Source of the DNA: Streptosporangiales bacterium
GTDB lineage: Bacteria; Actinomycetota; Actinomycetes; Streptosporangiales; WHST01
DNA: 34,858 nt
Assembly: GCA_009379955.1 (NCBI GenBank)
Contig: WHST01000071.1
Coordinates: forward strand, 1-34,858
Reading direction: 5' to 3'
Part shown: positions 7,937 through 14,764 of the stretch, in pieces
Layout: each line of letters starts with the position of its first letter
Position numbering within the stretch: position 1 is the stretch's first letter
The notes under the pieces: generated by a model
The model's input: only the letters and a program-made list of their open reading frames with translations
The model's database searches: none
Told to the model about the DNA's origin: nothing
Position numbers and translations under genes: made by a program

Positions 7937-8155
7937 ATGGTGGATATGACCGCCCTCGACGGCCTGGACCGGGGCCTGATCCACGCCTTGCAGATCGACG
8001 GCCGCGTGTCGTTCACCGCCGTTTCAGAGGTGCTCGGCGCCTCCTCACCACGCTCAAGAGCAATCGCCCGCTTCGCCCATCGCACCAGCACGAATGAGGT
8101 AGACGGAGCACCGGCCGCGTTCATGAAGATCATCCCGTTTGGGGTTGGCTGGTGA
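7937..8155 (+). pseudogene. Truncated Lrp/AsnC-family regulator
   Basis: The first 36 or so codons, down to VSFTAVSEVLG, match the N-terminal helix-turn-helix of Lrp/AsnC regulators (LDxLDxxLIxALQxDGRxSFxxxAxxLG). After about base 8040 the similarity stops. The recognition helix, the wing and the whole RAM effector domain are absent, and the frame runs through unrelated residues to a stop at 8155. Full-length proteins of this family are about 150 residues or, for tandem forms, over 300. The sequence after the break has no recognisable continuation in any frame, so a deletion or rearrangement is more likely than a simple frameshift. The gene is divergent from the DHA2 exporter, the usual arrangement of regulator and target. 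The remaining reading frame is unlikely to bind DNA. Confidence 0.65.
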
Positions 8156-8171
8156 CGCCGTTCCTCGTGGT

Positions 8172-8801
8172 TCAAAATCCGATGGCTTCGCGGAGCAGCA
8201 GGACGGTGCCGCGCCCGGGGTGGGGTTCTGCGTTGAGGATGAGGAGGCGGTTGACGGCGCTGGGCTTCCCGTAGACCGCCTGGGCACGGTCGTTCTCCAG
8301 CGGGAGGCAATGGTCTTCGACGCGGCGCCGCGCGGTGCTCAGGTCGGGTACCACCTTCTGCGCCCCGACGACCCAGATCGCGTGAGCGGCGCCGCCGGCG
8401 TAGCCAGTTAGCTGGCTTCCGCTGGCCGAGGCGGCCACAAGAGAGCCGGTTTCGGTGACCGCGGCGACGCTGCCCACGATGACGTCGGGGCTGGCGAGCA
8501 GCCGCCGGATCTCGTCCATCTGGGTGGCGCGGTCCATGGCCAGGCCGCGTGGCCTGACAGCGTCGTACCGCCCGCTGGTGTTGATGTCCTCATCGATGCC
8601 GGACAAGCGGAGGGTCTCGCTGGCCCCGGTGAACACGCTCGCGCCCTCGGGAATCAGCTCCTTGACGCGGGCACGCGCGGCGGCGGCGTCATCGAGGATT
8701 TCGACGGTGAAACCGTGTGCAGTCAGCGCAGTGGCCGCCTGCTCCAAGCGCTGCGCGGGCGCCGGGTCGGCGAACGATGTTGTCGGCATCGGGGTGGTCA
8801 T
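8172..8801 (-). CDS. LUD-domain (LutC/YkgG-like) protein
   Basis: A 209-residue protein that is almost entirely a LUD domain. Family features are IPEGASVFTGASETL, the substrate-pocket segment, then VIVGSVAAVTETGSLVAASASGSQL and AIWVVGAQKVVPDLSTA. LUD proteins include LutC, a subunit of the LutABC L-lactate oxidation complex, but stand-alone members like this have no settled role, and no lutA or lutB is nearby. The ATG at 8801 has AGGAGG immediately upstream. The gene is divergent from the ECF41 sigma factor gene. Its upstream region carries a near copy of the promoter-like sequence in front of the sigma gene, so it is probably a target of that sigma factor. Confidence 0.88.
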   Translation of the reverse strand: MTTPMPTTSFADPAPAQRLEQAATALTAHGFTVEILDDAAAARARVKELIPEGASVFTGASETLRLSGIDEDINTSGRYDAVRPRGLAMDRATQMDEIRRLLASPDVIVGSVAAVTETGSLVAASASGSQLTGYAGGAAHAIWVVGAQKVVPDLSTARRRVEDHCLPLENDRAQAVYGKPSAVNRLLILNAEPHPGRGTVLLLREAIGF

Positions 8802-8849
8802 GGTGCCTCCTGGGCTGGTCGCTGCATGATGTGTTCGTCTCAGCAGTTC

Positions 8850-8876
8850 GACAAGGCAGCGCAGCGGAATGTGAGG
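8850..8876 (-). promoter_or_regulatory. Predicted ECF41-type promoter for the LUD gene
   Basis: Read on the minus strand from 8876: CCTCACA, 16 bp, then TGTC (8853-8850). The reported ECF41 consensus is TGTCACA, 16 bp, CGTC, so TCACA, the spacer and the final GTC agree. The predicted transcript would start near 8843, about 40 nt before the LUD start codon. The assignment comes from consensus matching plus adjacency to an ECF41 sigma gene. Confidence 0.65.
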
Positions 8877-8887
8877 CGACGCGCCAA

Positions 8888-8914
8888 CCTCACGTTCTGG
8901 TGCGCTGTCTTGTC
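8888..8914 (+). promoter_or_regulatory. Predicted ECF41-type promoter for the sigma/VOC operon
   Basis: CCTCACG (8888-8894), 16 bp, TGTC (8911-8914) on the plus strand. The TCAC core, spacer length and GTC match the ECF41 consensus, with G in place of the last A of the -35. A start near 8920 gives a leader of about 35 nt before the sigma gene ATG. It points to autoregulation, as reported for other ECF41 factors. Confidence 0.65.
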
Positions 8915-8955
8915 GAACCGGTGAGGGCAGATGCGACCGAGGAGTCGGCGACACC

Positions 8956-9894
8956 ATGACCACCCAATCCGAGCCAGGACACGGCCGGCCCGACCCGGGC
9001 CTGAGCGCGATCATCGGCGAGCGGCGTCAGCTGATCAATCTCGCGTACCGGCTGCTCGGCTCCATGGCCGAGGCCGAGGATGCCGTACAGGAGACCTATG
9101 CCCGCTGGTACGCCATGTCCCCACAACAGCAGGAAGCCATCGAATCTCCCGGCGCCTGGCTGAGCAAGGTCGCCAGCCGCATCTGCCTCAACCTGCTCGG
9201 CTCGGCCCGGGCCCGGCGCGAGACCTACGTGGGGGAGTGGATCCCCGAGCCCCTACCCGACCGTACGGAGTGGATCACCGGGCGCTCGGGCAGCACCACC
9301 GTCGACCCGGCCGACCGAGTCACCCTCGACGAGTCGATCAACATGGCCTTCCTCGTCGTACTCGAATCGATGACCCCGGCCGAGCGCGTCGCATTCATCC
9401 TCCACGACGTCTTCCGCTACTCCTTCACCGACGTGGCCGAGATCGTCGGCCGTACCCCGGCGGCCTGCCGCCAGCTGGCCTCCTCAGCCCGCCGCCGCAT
9501 CCGCGCTTCGCAGGCTCCCGCGACCCCGACAGCCCGGCAGGCCGGCATCGTCCGGGACTTCAAGCAGGCATGGGAGGCAAAGGACATCGACGCGCTCATC
9601 GGCCTGCTCGACCCCGACGCCACCGCGACCGCCGACGGCGGCGGCCTCGCCACCACCTTCCTGCGCCCCATCGAAGGCGGCGAGCAGATCGCGCGCGCCT
9701 GGGTCGAAATCGCCAACTGGGCGACCAGCAACATGACGGTCCTGGAGCGTACGGTCAACGGTCAGCTCGGCCTGGTCGCTCAGCAAGACGGCGTCACCGT
9801 GACGGTGTTCGCGTTCGACATCGCAGGCGACCGGATCAAGCACATCTGGGTAGTACGCAACCCCGAGAAACTCCGACTCTGGACGACGGGCTGA
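8956..9894 (+). CDS. ECF41-family RNA polymerase sigma factor (SigJ-like)
   Basis: A 312-residue extracytoplasmic-function sigma factor. Region 2 begins LINLAYRLLGSMAEAEDAVQETYARW (about 27-51, in two helices) and binds the -10 and core polymerase. Region 4 lies at about 135-185 and ends ACRQLASSARRRI. Between them is the YVGEWIPEPL linker (91-100). After region 4 comes a SnoaL-like extension with the DGGG motif (227-230). The linker and the SnoaL tail with DGGG define ECF41, whose activity is tuned by this tail rather than by a separate anti-sigma factor. A VOC-fold gene follows 35 bp downstream. The ATG at 8956 has GGAG about 12 bp upstream. ECF41 operons usually carry a CMD-like or oxidoreductase partner; the VOC partner fits that pattern loosely. 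Confidence 0.93.
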   Translation: MTTQSEPGHGRPDPGLSAIIGERRQLINLAYRLLGSMAEAEDAVQETYARWYAMSPQQQEAIESPGAWLSKVASRICLNLLGSARARRETYVGEWIPEPLPDRTEWITGRSGSTTVDPADRVTLDESINMAFLVVLESMTPAERVAFILHDVFRYSFTDVAEIVGRTPAACRQLASSARRRIRASQAPATPTARQAGIVRDFKQAWEAKDIDALIGLLDPDATATADGGGLATTFLRPIEGGEQIARAWVEIANWATSNMTVLERTVNGQLGLVAQQDGVTVTVFAFDIAGDRIKHIWVVRNPEKLRLWTTG

Positions 9895-9929
9895 CGCGCG
9901 TCCCCACCATCCAACAAGAAAGACCCACC

Positions 9930-10823
9930 ATGACCGCTGATGCCAACATCCTCCACCACGTCGGGCTGATCACCCGCGACATGGACGCCACCATCGGGCA
10001 ATACGAGAAGCTCGGGTTCGCGTTCACGCCCCTGTCACTGCCGCGCATCCCGATGCGCCCGGGCGGTGAGCCGGTGCTGCTCGGCGCCGGCAACCGCACC
10101 GCCGTCTTCGCCGAGAACTACCTTGAGATGCTCGCAGTCGTGGACCCAGCCCGCTGGGCGCAGATCACACCGCAACAGCGCGGCGGGTTCGACCTGGACC
10201 GGTCGCTGGCCCGCTACGAGGGCCTGCACGTCATGCACTTCGGCAGCGACGACCTGGAAGCCCTGCATGATCGGCTGGTCGCCGAGGGCGTGCCGAGTGA
10301 CGACATCCGGCCGTACCAGCGCAACGTCGACACCGAGGACGGCCAGCAGCTCATGCAGGCTCGCGCGTTCGCGTTCCCGCCCGAGGCCAACCCCGAGGCA
10401 CTCATCCAGATGTGTCAGCACCTCACCCCTGAGCTGGTGTTCCAGAAGCGCTACCAGCGCCACGACAACGGCGCCGTCGGCGTTGTCGAGATCACCGTAT
10501 GCAGCGACGACCCGGCAGGCTATGCCAGCACCTACACCCGTTACACCGGCCACGACCACACCAAGGACAGCGACGTTTACACCGTCGACCTGGGCAAGTC
10601 GCGGGTCCGGGTGGTCTCACCCGAGGCACTGCCCGTGCTGATCCCGGGGGCGGTGCCGCCCGCCGTACCCTCACTGGTCGGCTTCACCGTCGCGGTCGCC
10701 GACCTTGACGCCACCCGCTCCCTGCTGTCCGACCGCGGCATCCCGTTCCGCGCCCTCGGCGACACCCTGCTCGTCGCCGCGCCGGACGCCGCCGGCGCCA
10801 CAGTCTCGTTCATCGCTGTCTAA
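9930..10823 (+). CDS. Glyoxalase/VOC-fold protein, partner of the ECF41 sigma factor
   Basis: A 297-residue cytoplasmic protein with two VOC-type halves. The first opens with ILHHVGLITRDMDATIGQYEKLGF and continues to EGLHVMHFGSDD. The second contains VGFTVAVADLDATRSLLSDRGIPF, the usual start of a beta-alpha-beta-beta-beta module. It resembles the Glyoxalase_3-like group. Candidate metal ligands are His9 or His10 in the first half, but a full ligand set cannot be assigned by eye. The gene follows the sigma gene with a 35-bp gap and no terminator, so it should be in the same transcript. A role in handling an electrophile or oxidised metabolite would fit but is inference. It converges on the MerR gene. 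Confidence 0.82.
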   Translation: MTADANILHHVGLITRDMDATIGQYEKLGFAFTPLSLPRIPMRPGGEPVLLGAGNRTAVFAENYLEMLAVVDPARWAQITPQQRGGFDLDRSLARYEGLHVMHFGSDDLEALHDRLVAEGVPSDDIRPYQRNVDTEDGQQLMQARAFAFPPEANPEALIQMCQHLTPELVFQKRYQRHDNGAVGVVEITVCSDDPAGYASTYTRYTGHDHTKDSDVYTVDLGKSRVRVVSPEALPVLIPGAVPPAVPSLVGFTVAVADLDATRSLLSDRGIPFRALGDTLLVAAPDAAGATVSFIAV

Positions 10824-10879
10824 CCCGTGGCCCTCGCCTTCGCCGCCGGAGCGCACCGGCCTCGTTGTCGCCGACGTCG

Positions 10880-11527
10880 TCAGGACGTGACCGACCGGCG
10901 GCGCCGCGGCTCTCGCGCACCGGCCGCGAAGCGGCGCGACGACGCGTTGATCTGAGCGAGTCGGCGCAGCGCGAGCAGCAACGGCTCGGCCAGGATCGTG
11001 CCGAGCACGACGTAGTGGACGGCCGCGTCGCGTGACTCCGTGGGGACGTCGCCGACCTCCAGGTCGGCGAGTGCCTGCATGACGTCGGCGTAGTCGCGCA
11101 GCCGCCCCGGCGGCAGCGTGAAGTCGGCGGCGTCGATCGCGGCCAGCGCCTCGGCGAGCCGGTGCAGCGACGCGGGGTCGGCACCGTCGATCTGCCAGCC
11201 CATCTCCCGCACCAGGGCCTCGGCCGCTGCGGTGTCGACGTCCTCCTGGTCTGCCGGCTTGAGCCGGTCGTGGGCCATGCCGAGGAGCTCGTGCATCGAC
11301 TCCGGCGGGTCGTCGAGCTGGTCGAGCACCGCCCGGGTGGCCGCGATGCTGAGACCGCCGACGCCGATGAGCGCGCGGATCAGCCGCAGCCTGGTCGCGT
11401 GCGTCTCGTCGTACTGCGCCTGGGTCGCGGACGTCCGACGGCCCTCGTGGAGCAGGCCCGTCCGCAGGTAGTACTTCACGGTGGCGACGGGGACCCCGCC
11501 GGTCCGGCTCAGCTCCGAGATGCGCAC
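10880..11527 (-). CDS. MerR-family transcriptional regulator
   Basis: A 215-residue regulator. Translation from the GTG at 11527 gives a canonical MerR winged helix, RISELSRTGGVPVATVKYYL, right at the N-terminus, with AGGGGA about 5 bp upstream. An upstream ATG at 11620 would add 31 non-homologous residues and run across the operator, so it is rejected. The coiled dimerisation helix and a C-terminal effector-like domain of about 130 residues follow. No Cys cluster typical of metal sensors is visible, so an organic ligand is more likely. It is divergent from the DUF4188 and DoxX-like genes and probably controls them from the shared palindrome. Confidence 0.9.
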   Translation of the reverse strand: MRISELSRTGGVPVATVKYYLRTGLLHEGRRTSATQAQYDETHATRLRLIRALIGVGGLSIAATRAVLDQLDDPPESMHELLGMAHDRLKPADQEDVDTAAAEALVREMGWQIDGADPASLHRLAEALAAIDAADFTLPPGRLRDYADVMQALADLEVGDVPTESRDAAVHYVVLGTILAEPLLLALRRLAQINASSRRFAAGAREPRRRRSVTS

Positions 11528-11536
11528 GCGTTCCCC

Positions 11537-11590
11537 TTGACATTGGATAGTGACACTCTCCAATATTAGAGAGTAGCAGTATCCAATACT
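11537..11590. promoter_or_regulatory. MerR-type promoter/operator with 46-bp palindrome
   Basis: A consensus -35 TTGACA lies at 11537-11542 and AATATT at 11562-11567 can serve as -10, giving a 19-bp spacer, the over-long spacing typical of MerR-activated promoters. Over it lies a palindrome with arms 11542-11561 and 11568-11587 (16 of 20 positions pair) centred on AATATT. A smaller dyad AGTAT-CCA-ATACT sits at 11578-11590. The likely target is the DUF4188 gene at 11605. The dyad is centred on the -10 rather than inside the spacer, which is unlike classical MerR, so activation by DNA twisting is only a possibility. Confidence 0.6.
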
Positions 11591-11604
11591 ACCGAGGGAC
11601 CGAC

Positions 11605-12096
11605 ATGCCGACCATCGCACCCGGCCGCACCACCCATCACTACGAGGGCGAGCTCGTGGTCTTCCTGATCGGGATGACCATCAACCGGCTGTGGCGTCCC
11701 GACCAGTGGCTGCCCGCCTTCCTCGCCATGCCGAGGATGCTCCGCGAGCTGTCGCAGGACCCCGACTCCGGCTTCCTCGGCTACCGGGTGACCCTGGAGG
11801 GACGGAACCCGACCATCATCCAGTACTGGAGCTCGCTCGAGAAGCTCTATGCCTACGCGAGCGCCCGCGACGCCGAGCACCGTCCGGCCTGGACCGCGTT
11901 CAACGGCCGGGCCAGGCGCGCCCCTGGCGCGGTCGGCGTCTGGCACGAGACCTACACGGTCTCCTCGGCCGAGTCGATCTACTCGGGCACGCCGGAGATG
12001 GGGCTGGCGAAGTTCACCGAGCGGGTGCCCGTCGCCGCGCGCGGCGACGCCGCCCGGCAGCGCCTCGCGGCGGGGTGGACGCGGTCACACAGCTGA
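11605..12096 (+). CDS. DUF4188 (AF470-like monooxygenase fold) protein
   Basis: A 163-residue protein with the features of the DUF4188 family: GELVVFLIGMTINRLWRPDQWLPAF near the start, then MLRELSQDPDSGFLGY, IIQYWSSLEKLYAYA, and a VGVWHETY segment. The family takes its newer name from a fungal monooxygenase-like protein and has a dimeric alpha-beta ferredoxin-like fold. Bacterial members have no proven reaction. The gene lies 78 bp from the divergent MerR gene, directly behind the MerR-type promoter, and is followed 31 bp later by a DoxX-like membrane gene. A MerR-inducible detoxification step is a reasonable guess. Confidence 0.82.
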   Translation: MPTIAPGRTTHHYEGELVVFLIGMTINRLWRPDQWLPAFLAMPRMLRELSQDPDSGFLGYRVTLEGRNPTIIQYWSSLEKLYAYASARDAEHRPAWTAFNGRARRAPGAVGVWHETYTVSSAESIYSGTPEMGLAKFTERVPVAARGDAARQRLAAGWTRSHS

Positions 12097-12127
12097 GCAC
12101 CACCCCCACGTCACGAAGGAGAAGCCC

Positions 12128-12709
12128 ATGGAACCGCTCATCGTCCTCGTCGCCGTCACCGGCGCCCTCCTCGTCGCCGGCGCCCTCGGCGTCCGGCGCC
12201 TCCGGTCCTGGCCCGTCGCCCTGCGAGGCGGCCTAGCGGCCATGTTCGTCCTGACCGGTGTCGCCCATTTCGTCGGGATGCGCGCGGAGCTGGTCGGCAT
12301 GGTGCCCCCGGCGCTGCCTGCCCCGGAGCTGCTGGTGACCGTCACCGGCGTGCTCGAGCTGGCCGGCGCCGTCGGCCTCCTGCTCCGGCCCACCGCGCCG
12401 TTGGCGGCGGCATGCCTCGGCGCCCTGCTCGTCGCGATGTTCCCGGCGAACGTCTACGCCGCGCTCGAAGGCGTCACCACGGGACCGCTGGACGCACTCG
12501 TCCCGCGATCCCTGCTGCAGGTCGTCTTCCTCGCGGCCACCGCCGCGGTCGTGGCGCACCACGTCCGCGCGCGCCGGCACGCTTCGTCGGGGACCCCGGC
12601 GGGGGTGCCCGCCACGGCTGGGGACCCCGGTGGGGGTGTGCGCCACGACCGGGGACCCCAGCAGGGTGGGGACGGACCGCGACTGCCGACCGGTCAGGTG
12701 TTGAGGTAG
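12128..12709 (+). CDS. DoxX-like small membrane protein
   Basis: A 193-residue integral membrane protein with four hydrophobic stretches. These include MFVLTGVAHFVGMRAEL, the DoxX-type TGxAHF segment, and LLVTVTGVLELAGAVGLLL. DoxX-like proteins associate with oxidoreductases and thiol stress systems, but their mechanism is unclear. The start at 12128 has AAGGAG 6 bp upstream. The gene follows the DUF4188 gene at 31 bp and is probably in the MerR-controlled operon. The last 45 or so residues are Gly/Pro-rich and fall on a 31-bp tandem repeat, so this tail was probably gained by read-through into repeat sequence. The stop overlaps the 3' end of the convergent response regulator gene by 16 bp. 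Confidence 0.82.
   Translation: MEPLIVLVAVTGALLVAGALGVRRLRSWPVALRGGLAAMFVLTGVAHFVGMRAELVGMVPPALPAPELLVTVTGVLELAGAVGLLLRPTAPLAAACLGALLVAMFPANVYAALEGVTTGPLDALVPRSLLQVVFLAATAAVVAHHVRARRHASSGTPAGVPATAGDPGGGVRHDRGPQQGGDGPRLPTGQVLR
12589..12673. repeat. 31-bp-period tandem repeat in the DoxX-like gene tail
   Basis: GGGGACCCCGG begins at 12589 and 12620, and a variant at 12651, exactly 31 bp apart. The first two copies agree over 27 bp with few differences; the third is shorter and diverged. The period is not a multiple of three, so the encoded peptide changes frame from copy to copy. That suggests the repeat arose as DNA, not as a protein repeat. GGGGACCCC is itself a palindrome. Confidence 0.7.
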
Positions 12710-13338
12710 GCGAGCACGGCGAGCACGCGCCTGTTGTCGTCCTCGGACGGCGGCAGGTCGAGCTTGGTGAAGATGCTGTTGGTGTGCTTGCTGACCGCCT
12801 TCTCGGTGATGAAGAGCCGGCCGGCGATCGCGGTGTTGGTACGTCCCTCGGCCATCAGGCCGAGCACCTCGCGTTCCCGGGCGGTGATCCGCTTCATCGG
12901 CTCGTCACCGGCGTGGGTGGTCAGCAGCTGGGAGATGACCTCGGGGTCCATCGCGGTGCCTCCGGCCGCGACGCGGCGGACCGCCTCGACGAACTGCACG
13001 ACGTCGGAGACCCGGTCCTTGAGCAGGTAGCCGACGCCACCGGTGCGGTCGGACAGCAGCTCGCGGGCGTAGAGCTGCTCGACGTACTGCGACAGCACGA
13101 GCACCGGCAGGCCGGGGATCTGGGCGCGGGCCTCGATCGCGGCGCGCAGGCCCTCGTCGGTGAACGTCGGAGGCAGCCGGACGTCGATCACGGCCACGTC
13201 GGGACGGTGTGTGGTGAGCGCACGGAGAAGCGAGGGTCCGTTGTCGACCGCCTCGACGACCTCGAAGGCATGGGCGGAGAGGAGGCGGATCAGGCCGTCC
13301 CTGAGGAGGGCGAGATCTTCCCCGATGACAACGCGCAC
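12694..13338 (-). CDS. NarL/FixJ-type response regulator
   Basis: A 214-residue two-domain regulator. The receiver domain has the acidic pair E7-D8, the phospho-acceptor Asp52 in VIDVRLPP and Lys107 in YLLKDR. The C-terminal LuxR-type helix-turn-helix is ITAREREVLGLMAEG followed by TEKAVSKHTNSIF. The GTG at 13338 is chosen because VRVVIGED is the proper beginning of a receiver and GGAGG lies 4 bp upstream. It overlaps the histidine kinase gene by 49 bp and is translationally coupled to it. Its targets are unknown; the kinase and the FAD dehydrogenase upstream are the nearest candidates. Confidence 0.95.
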   Translation of the reverse strand: MRVVIGEDLALLRDGLIRLLSAHAFEVVEAVDNGPSLLRALTTHRPDVAVIDVRLPPTFTDEGLRAAIEARAQIPGLPVLVLSQYVEQLYARELLSDRTGGVGYLLKDRVSDVVQFVEAVRRVAAGGTAMDPEVISQLLTTHAGDEPMKRITAREREVLGLMAEGRTNTAIAGRLFITEKAVSKHTNSIFTKLDLPPSEDDNRRVLAVLAYLNT

Positions 13339-14663
13339 GGCACCTCCATGATGATCACGGTGGGACCTCCCCGAGGGCTGGTGAGGAGGAGTGTCCCGTC
13401 GAATGCTGCCAGGCGCTTGCGGATGCCGTGCAGGCCGCCACCCGGATTGACCACCGCGCCGCCCCTGCCGTGGTCGCCGACGACGATCGACAGCTTGCCG
13501 TCGGCGTAGCGCATCTCCACCCAGGCGTCGGACGCGTGGCCGTGCTTCGCGGCGTTGGTGAGGGTCTCGGCGACGGCGAAGTACGCGGCGGACTCCACGG
13601 GCGCGGGCGGCCGGCCGGGCAGCTTGGCGTCGACGGCGACGGCGAGCGGGGAGTCGAGCGCGAACGCGCGGACGGCGCCCTCGAGCCCGCGGTCGGCGAG
13701 CACGGGCGGGTGGATTCCGCGCACCAGGTTGCGGATCTCGGCGAGTGCCTCCCGGCTCGACAGCCTTGCCTCGGCGAGCAGCTCGCGTGCGGCGTCCGGG
13801 TTGGTCCCGAGGAGCTCCTCGGCCATGCCGAGGTTCATGCCGAGCGCGACCAGCCGTGCCTGCGCGCCGTCGTGCAGGTCGCGTTCGATGCGCCTGATCT
13901 CGGCTGCCTGGGAGTCGACCGTCTCGGCCCGTGACTGGGACAGCTGCTGGACCCGCAGCGCGAGCTTGGCGCGCTCGGTCGGGCCGAGCAGGCCACGGGC
14001 CAGGTGGCCGTAGAGACGCATCAGCTGCGGTGCGAGCAACCACCACGAGACGAACAGCGCCAGGGACATGCCGAGCGAGACGAGGCTGACCTGGTGCGTG
14101 CCGAGCAGCTTGGCCAGCAGCTCGGGCACGAGGTCGATGCCCGGGACGATCTGGTCGATCACCGGGACCGCGAGGTACCAGACGGACGCGGCGAACAGGG
14201 TCAGCGAGACCACGCACAGCAGCAGTCCCGCGAGGGCGTTGAGCAGCAGCCAGGTCAGGTCGCGCCAGGTGGCGGCGTCGCGGAGCACCGTGCCGAGGCG
14301 GTCGCGCCAGCGGGTGGTGGGCGAGGTCAGGTAGGGCCGGGGGACGTCCGAGCTGAGGATCCAGCTCGCCGCGCGCCGGTGCCGGTTGGTGTAGGCGCGG
14401 ACGATCGCGTTCGCGCCGAGGATGAGCGGGGTGGGCGCCGTCGACAGCCCGCGGATGGCGGCCTTGCCGGCGCGCCTGGTCCACGGGGTCGTGAGCAGCA
14501 GGACGCACGGGACCATGAACACCGCGAACGGGGCGATGAACGCGATCGCGAGGCCGACACTGAGGCCGAAGACGGGGATGCCGAGCGCGGCGGTGAAGAT
14601 GAGGAGGAACTCGAGCCCGAGCAGGCGGAAGCGGTCGCTGCGGCGTGTCTCGTCCCGCGGCAT
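13290..14663 (-). CDS. NarL-type sensor histidine kinase
   Basis: A 457-residue membrane kinase. Residues 15-75 hold two N-terminal membrane segments, and two or more further segments occur at about 135-215, with only short external loops, so sensing is probably within or near the membrane. The HisKA_3 phosphorylation site is IERDLHDGAQARLVALG with His264. The ATPase domain has the N box in AVAETLTNAAKHG and a G box in VGDHGRGG and NPGGGLHGIRKR. The start is the ATG at 14663, preceded by GGGAGGGG. The gene overlaps its response regulator by 49 bp. It is the DesK/LiaS-like actinobacterial type whose stimuli are usually envelope stress or antibiotics, but nothing here identifies the signal. Confidence 0.93.
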   Translation of the reverse strand: MPRDETRRSDRFRLLGLEFLLIFTAALGIPVFGLSVGLAIAFIAPFAVFMVPCVLLLTTPWTRRAGKAAIRGLSTAPTPLILGANAIVRAYTNRHRRAASWILSSDVPRPYLTSPTTRWRDRLGTVLRDAATWRDLTWLLLNALAGLLLCVVSLTLFAASVWYLAVPVIDQIVPGIDLVPELLAKLLGTHQVSLVSLGMSLALFVSWWLLAPQLMRLYGHLARGLLGPTERAKLALRVQQLSQSRAETVDSQAAEIRRIERDLHDGAQARLVALGMNLGMAEELLGTNPDAARELLAEARLSSREALAEIRNLVRGIHPPVLADRGLEGAVRAFALDSPLAVAVDAKLPGRPPAPVESAAYFAVAETLTNAAKHGHASDAWVEMRYADGKLSIVVGDHGRGGAVVNPGGGLHGIRKRLAAFDGTLLLTSPRGGPTVIIMEVPCALSSGKISPSSGTA

Positions 14664-14764
14664 CGGACCCCTCCCGTCCCGTTCCGTCCATTCTGCTTCG
14701 CCGTGCACCGGTCGGCAGTGGGGGCAGACCCCCCTCGCGAGGTGAACGTGCGGCCCCGCCGGTC

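Larger units (their letters stand above)
8846..8918. repeat. 31-bp imperfect inverted repeat between the LUD and sigma genes
   Basis: Arms 8846-8876 and 8888-8918 match at 27 of 31 positions when one is reverse-complemented, and are separated by 11 bp. Both outer ends carry GTTCGACAAG and both inner ends GTGAGG or its complement. The 11-bp gap leaves no room for an element body, so this is not an insertion sequence. The arms are best explained as two copies of one promoter pointing outwards, each annotated separately. Confidence 0.85.

Noticed and set aside
7802-7984. N-terminal extension of the DHA2 exporter to an ATG at 7984
   Set aside because: The 61 added residues are hydrophilic and unrelated to the family, cross the operator, and the ATG at 7801 has a good GGAGG.
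7937-8155. Intact small DNA-binding protein
   Set aside because: Family similarity ends inside the helix-turn-helix and the remaining residues match nothing. Treated as a truncated gene.
8160-8180. GTTCAAAATCC as a tRNA T-loop
   Set aside because: No acceptor, D or anticodon stems can be drawn around it, and it lies at the end of the LUD gene.
8846-8918. Inverted repeat as terminal repeats of an insertion element or MITE
   Set aside because: Only 11 bp lie between the arms, there are no target duplications or transposase, and both arms match a promoter consensus in outward orientation.
11528-11620. N-terminal extension of the MerR regulator to an ATG at 11620
   Set aside because: It would translate through the operator and places 31 residues before the conserved HTH start. 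The GTG at 11527 has an RBS.
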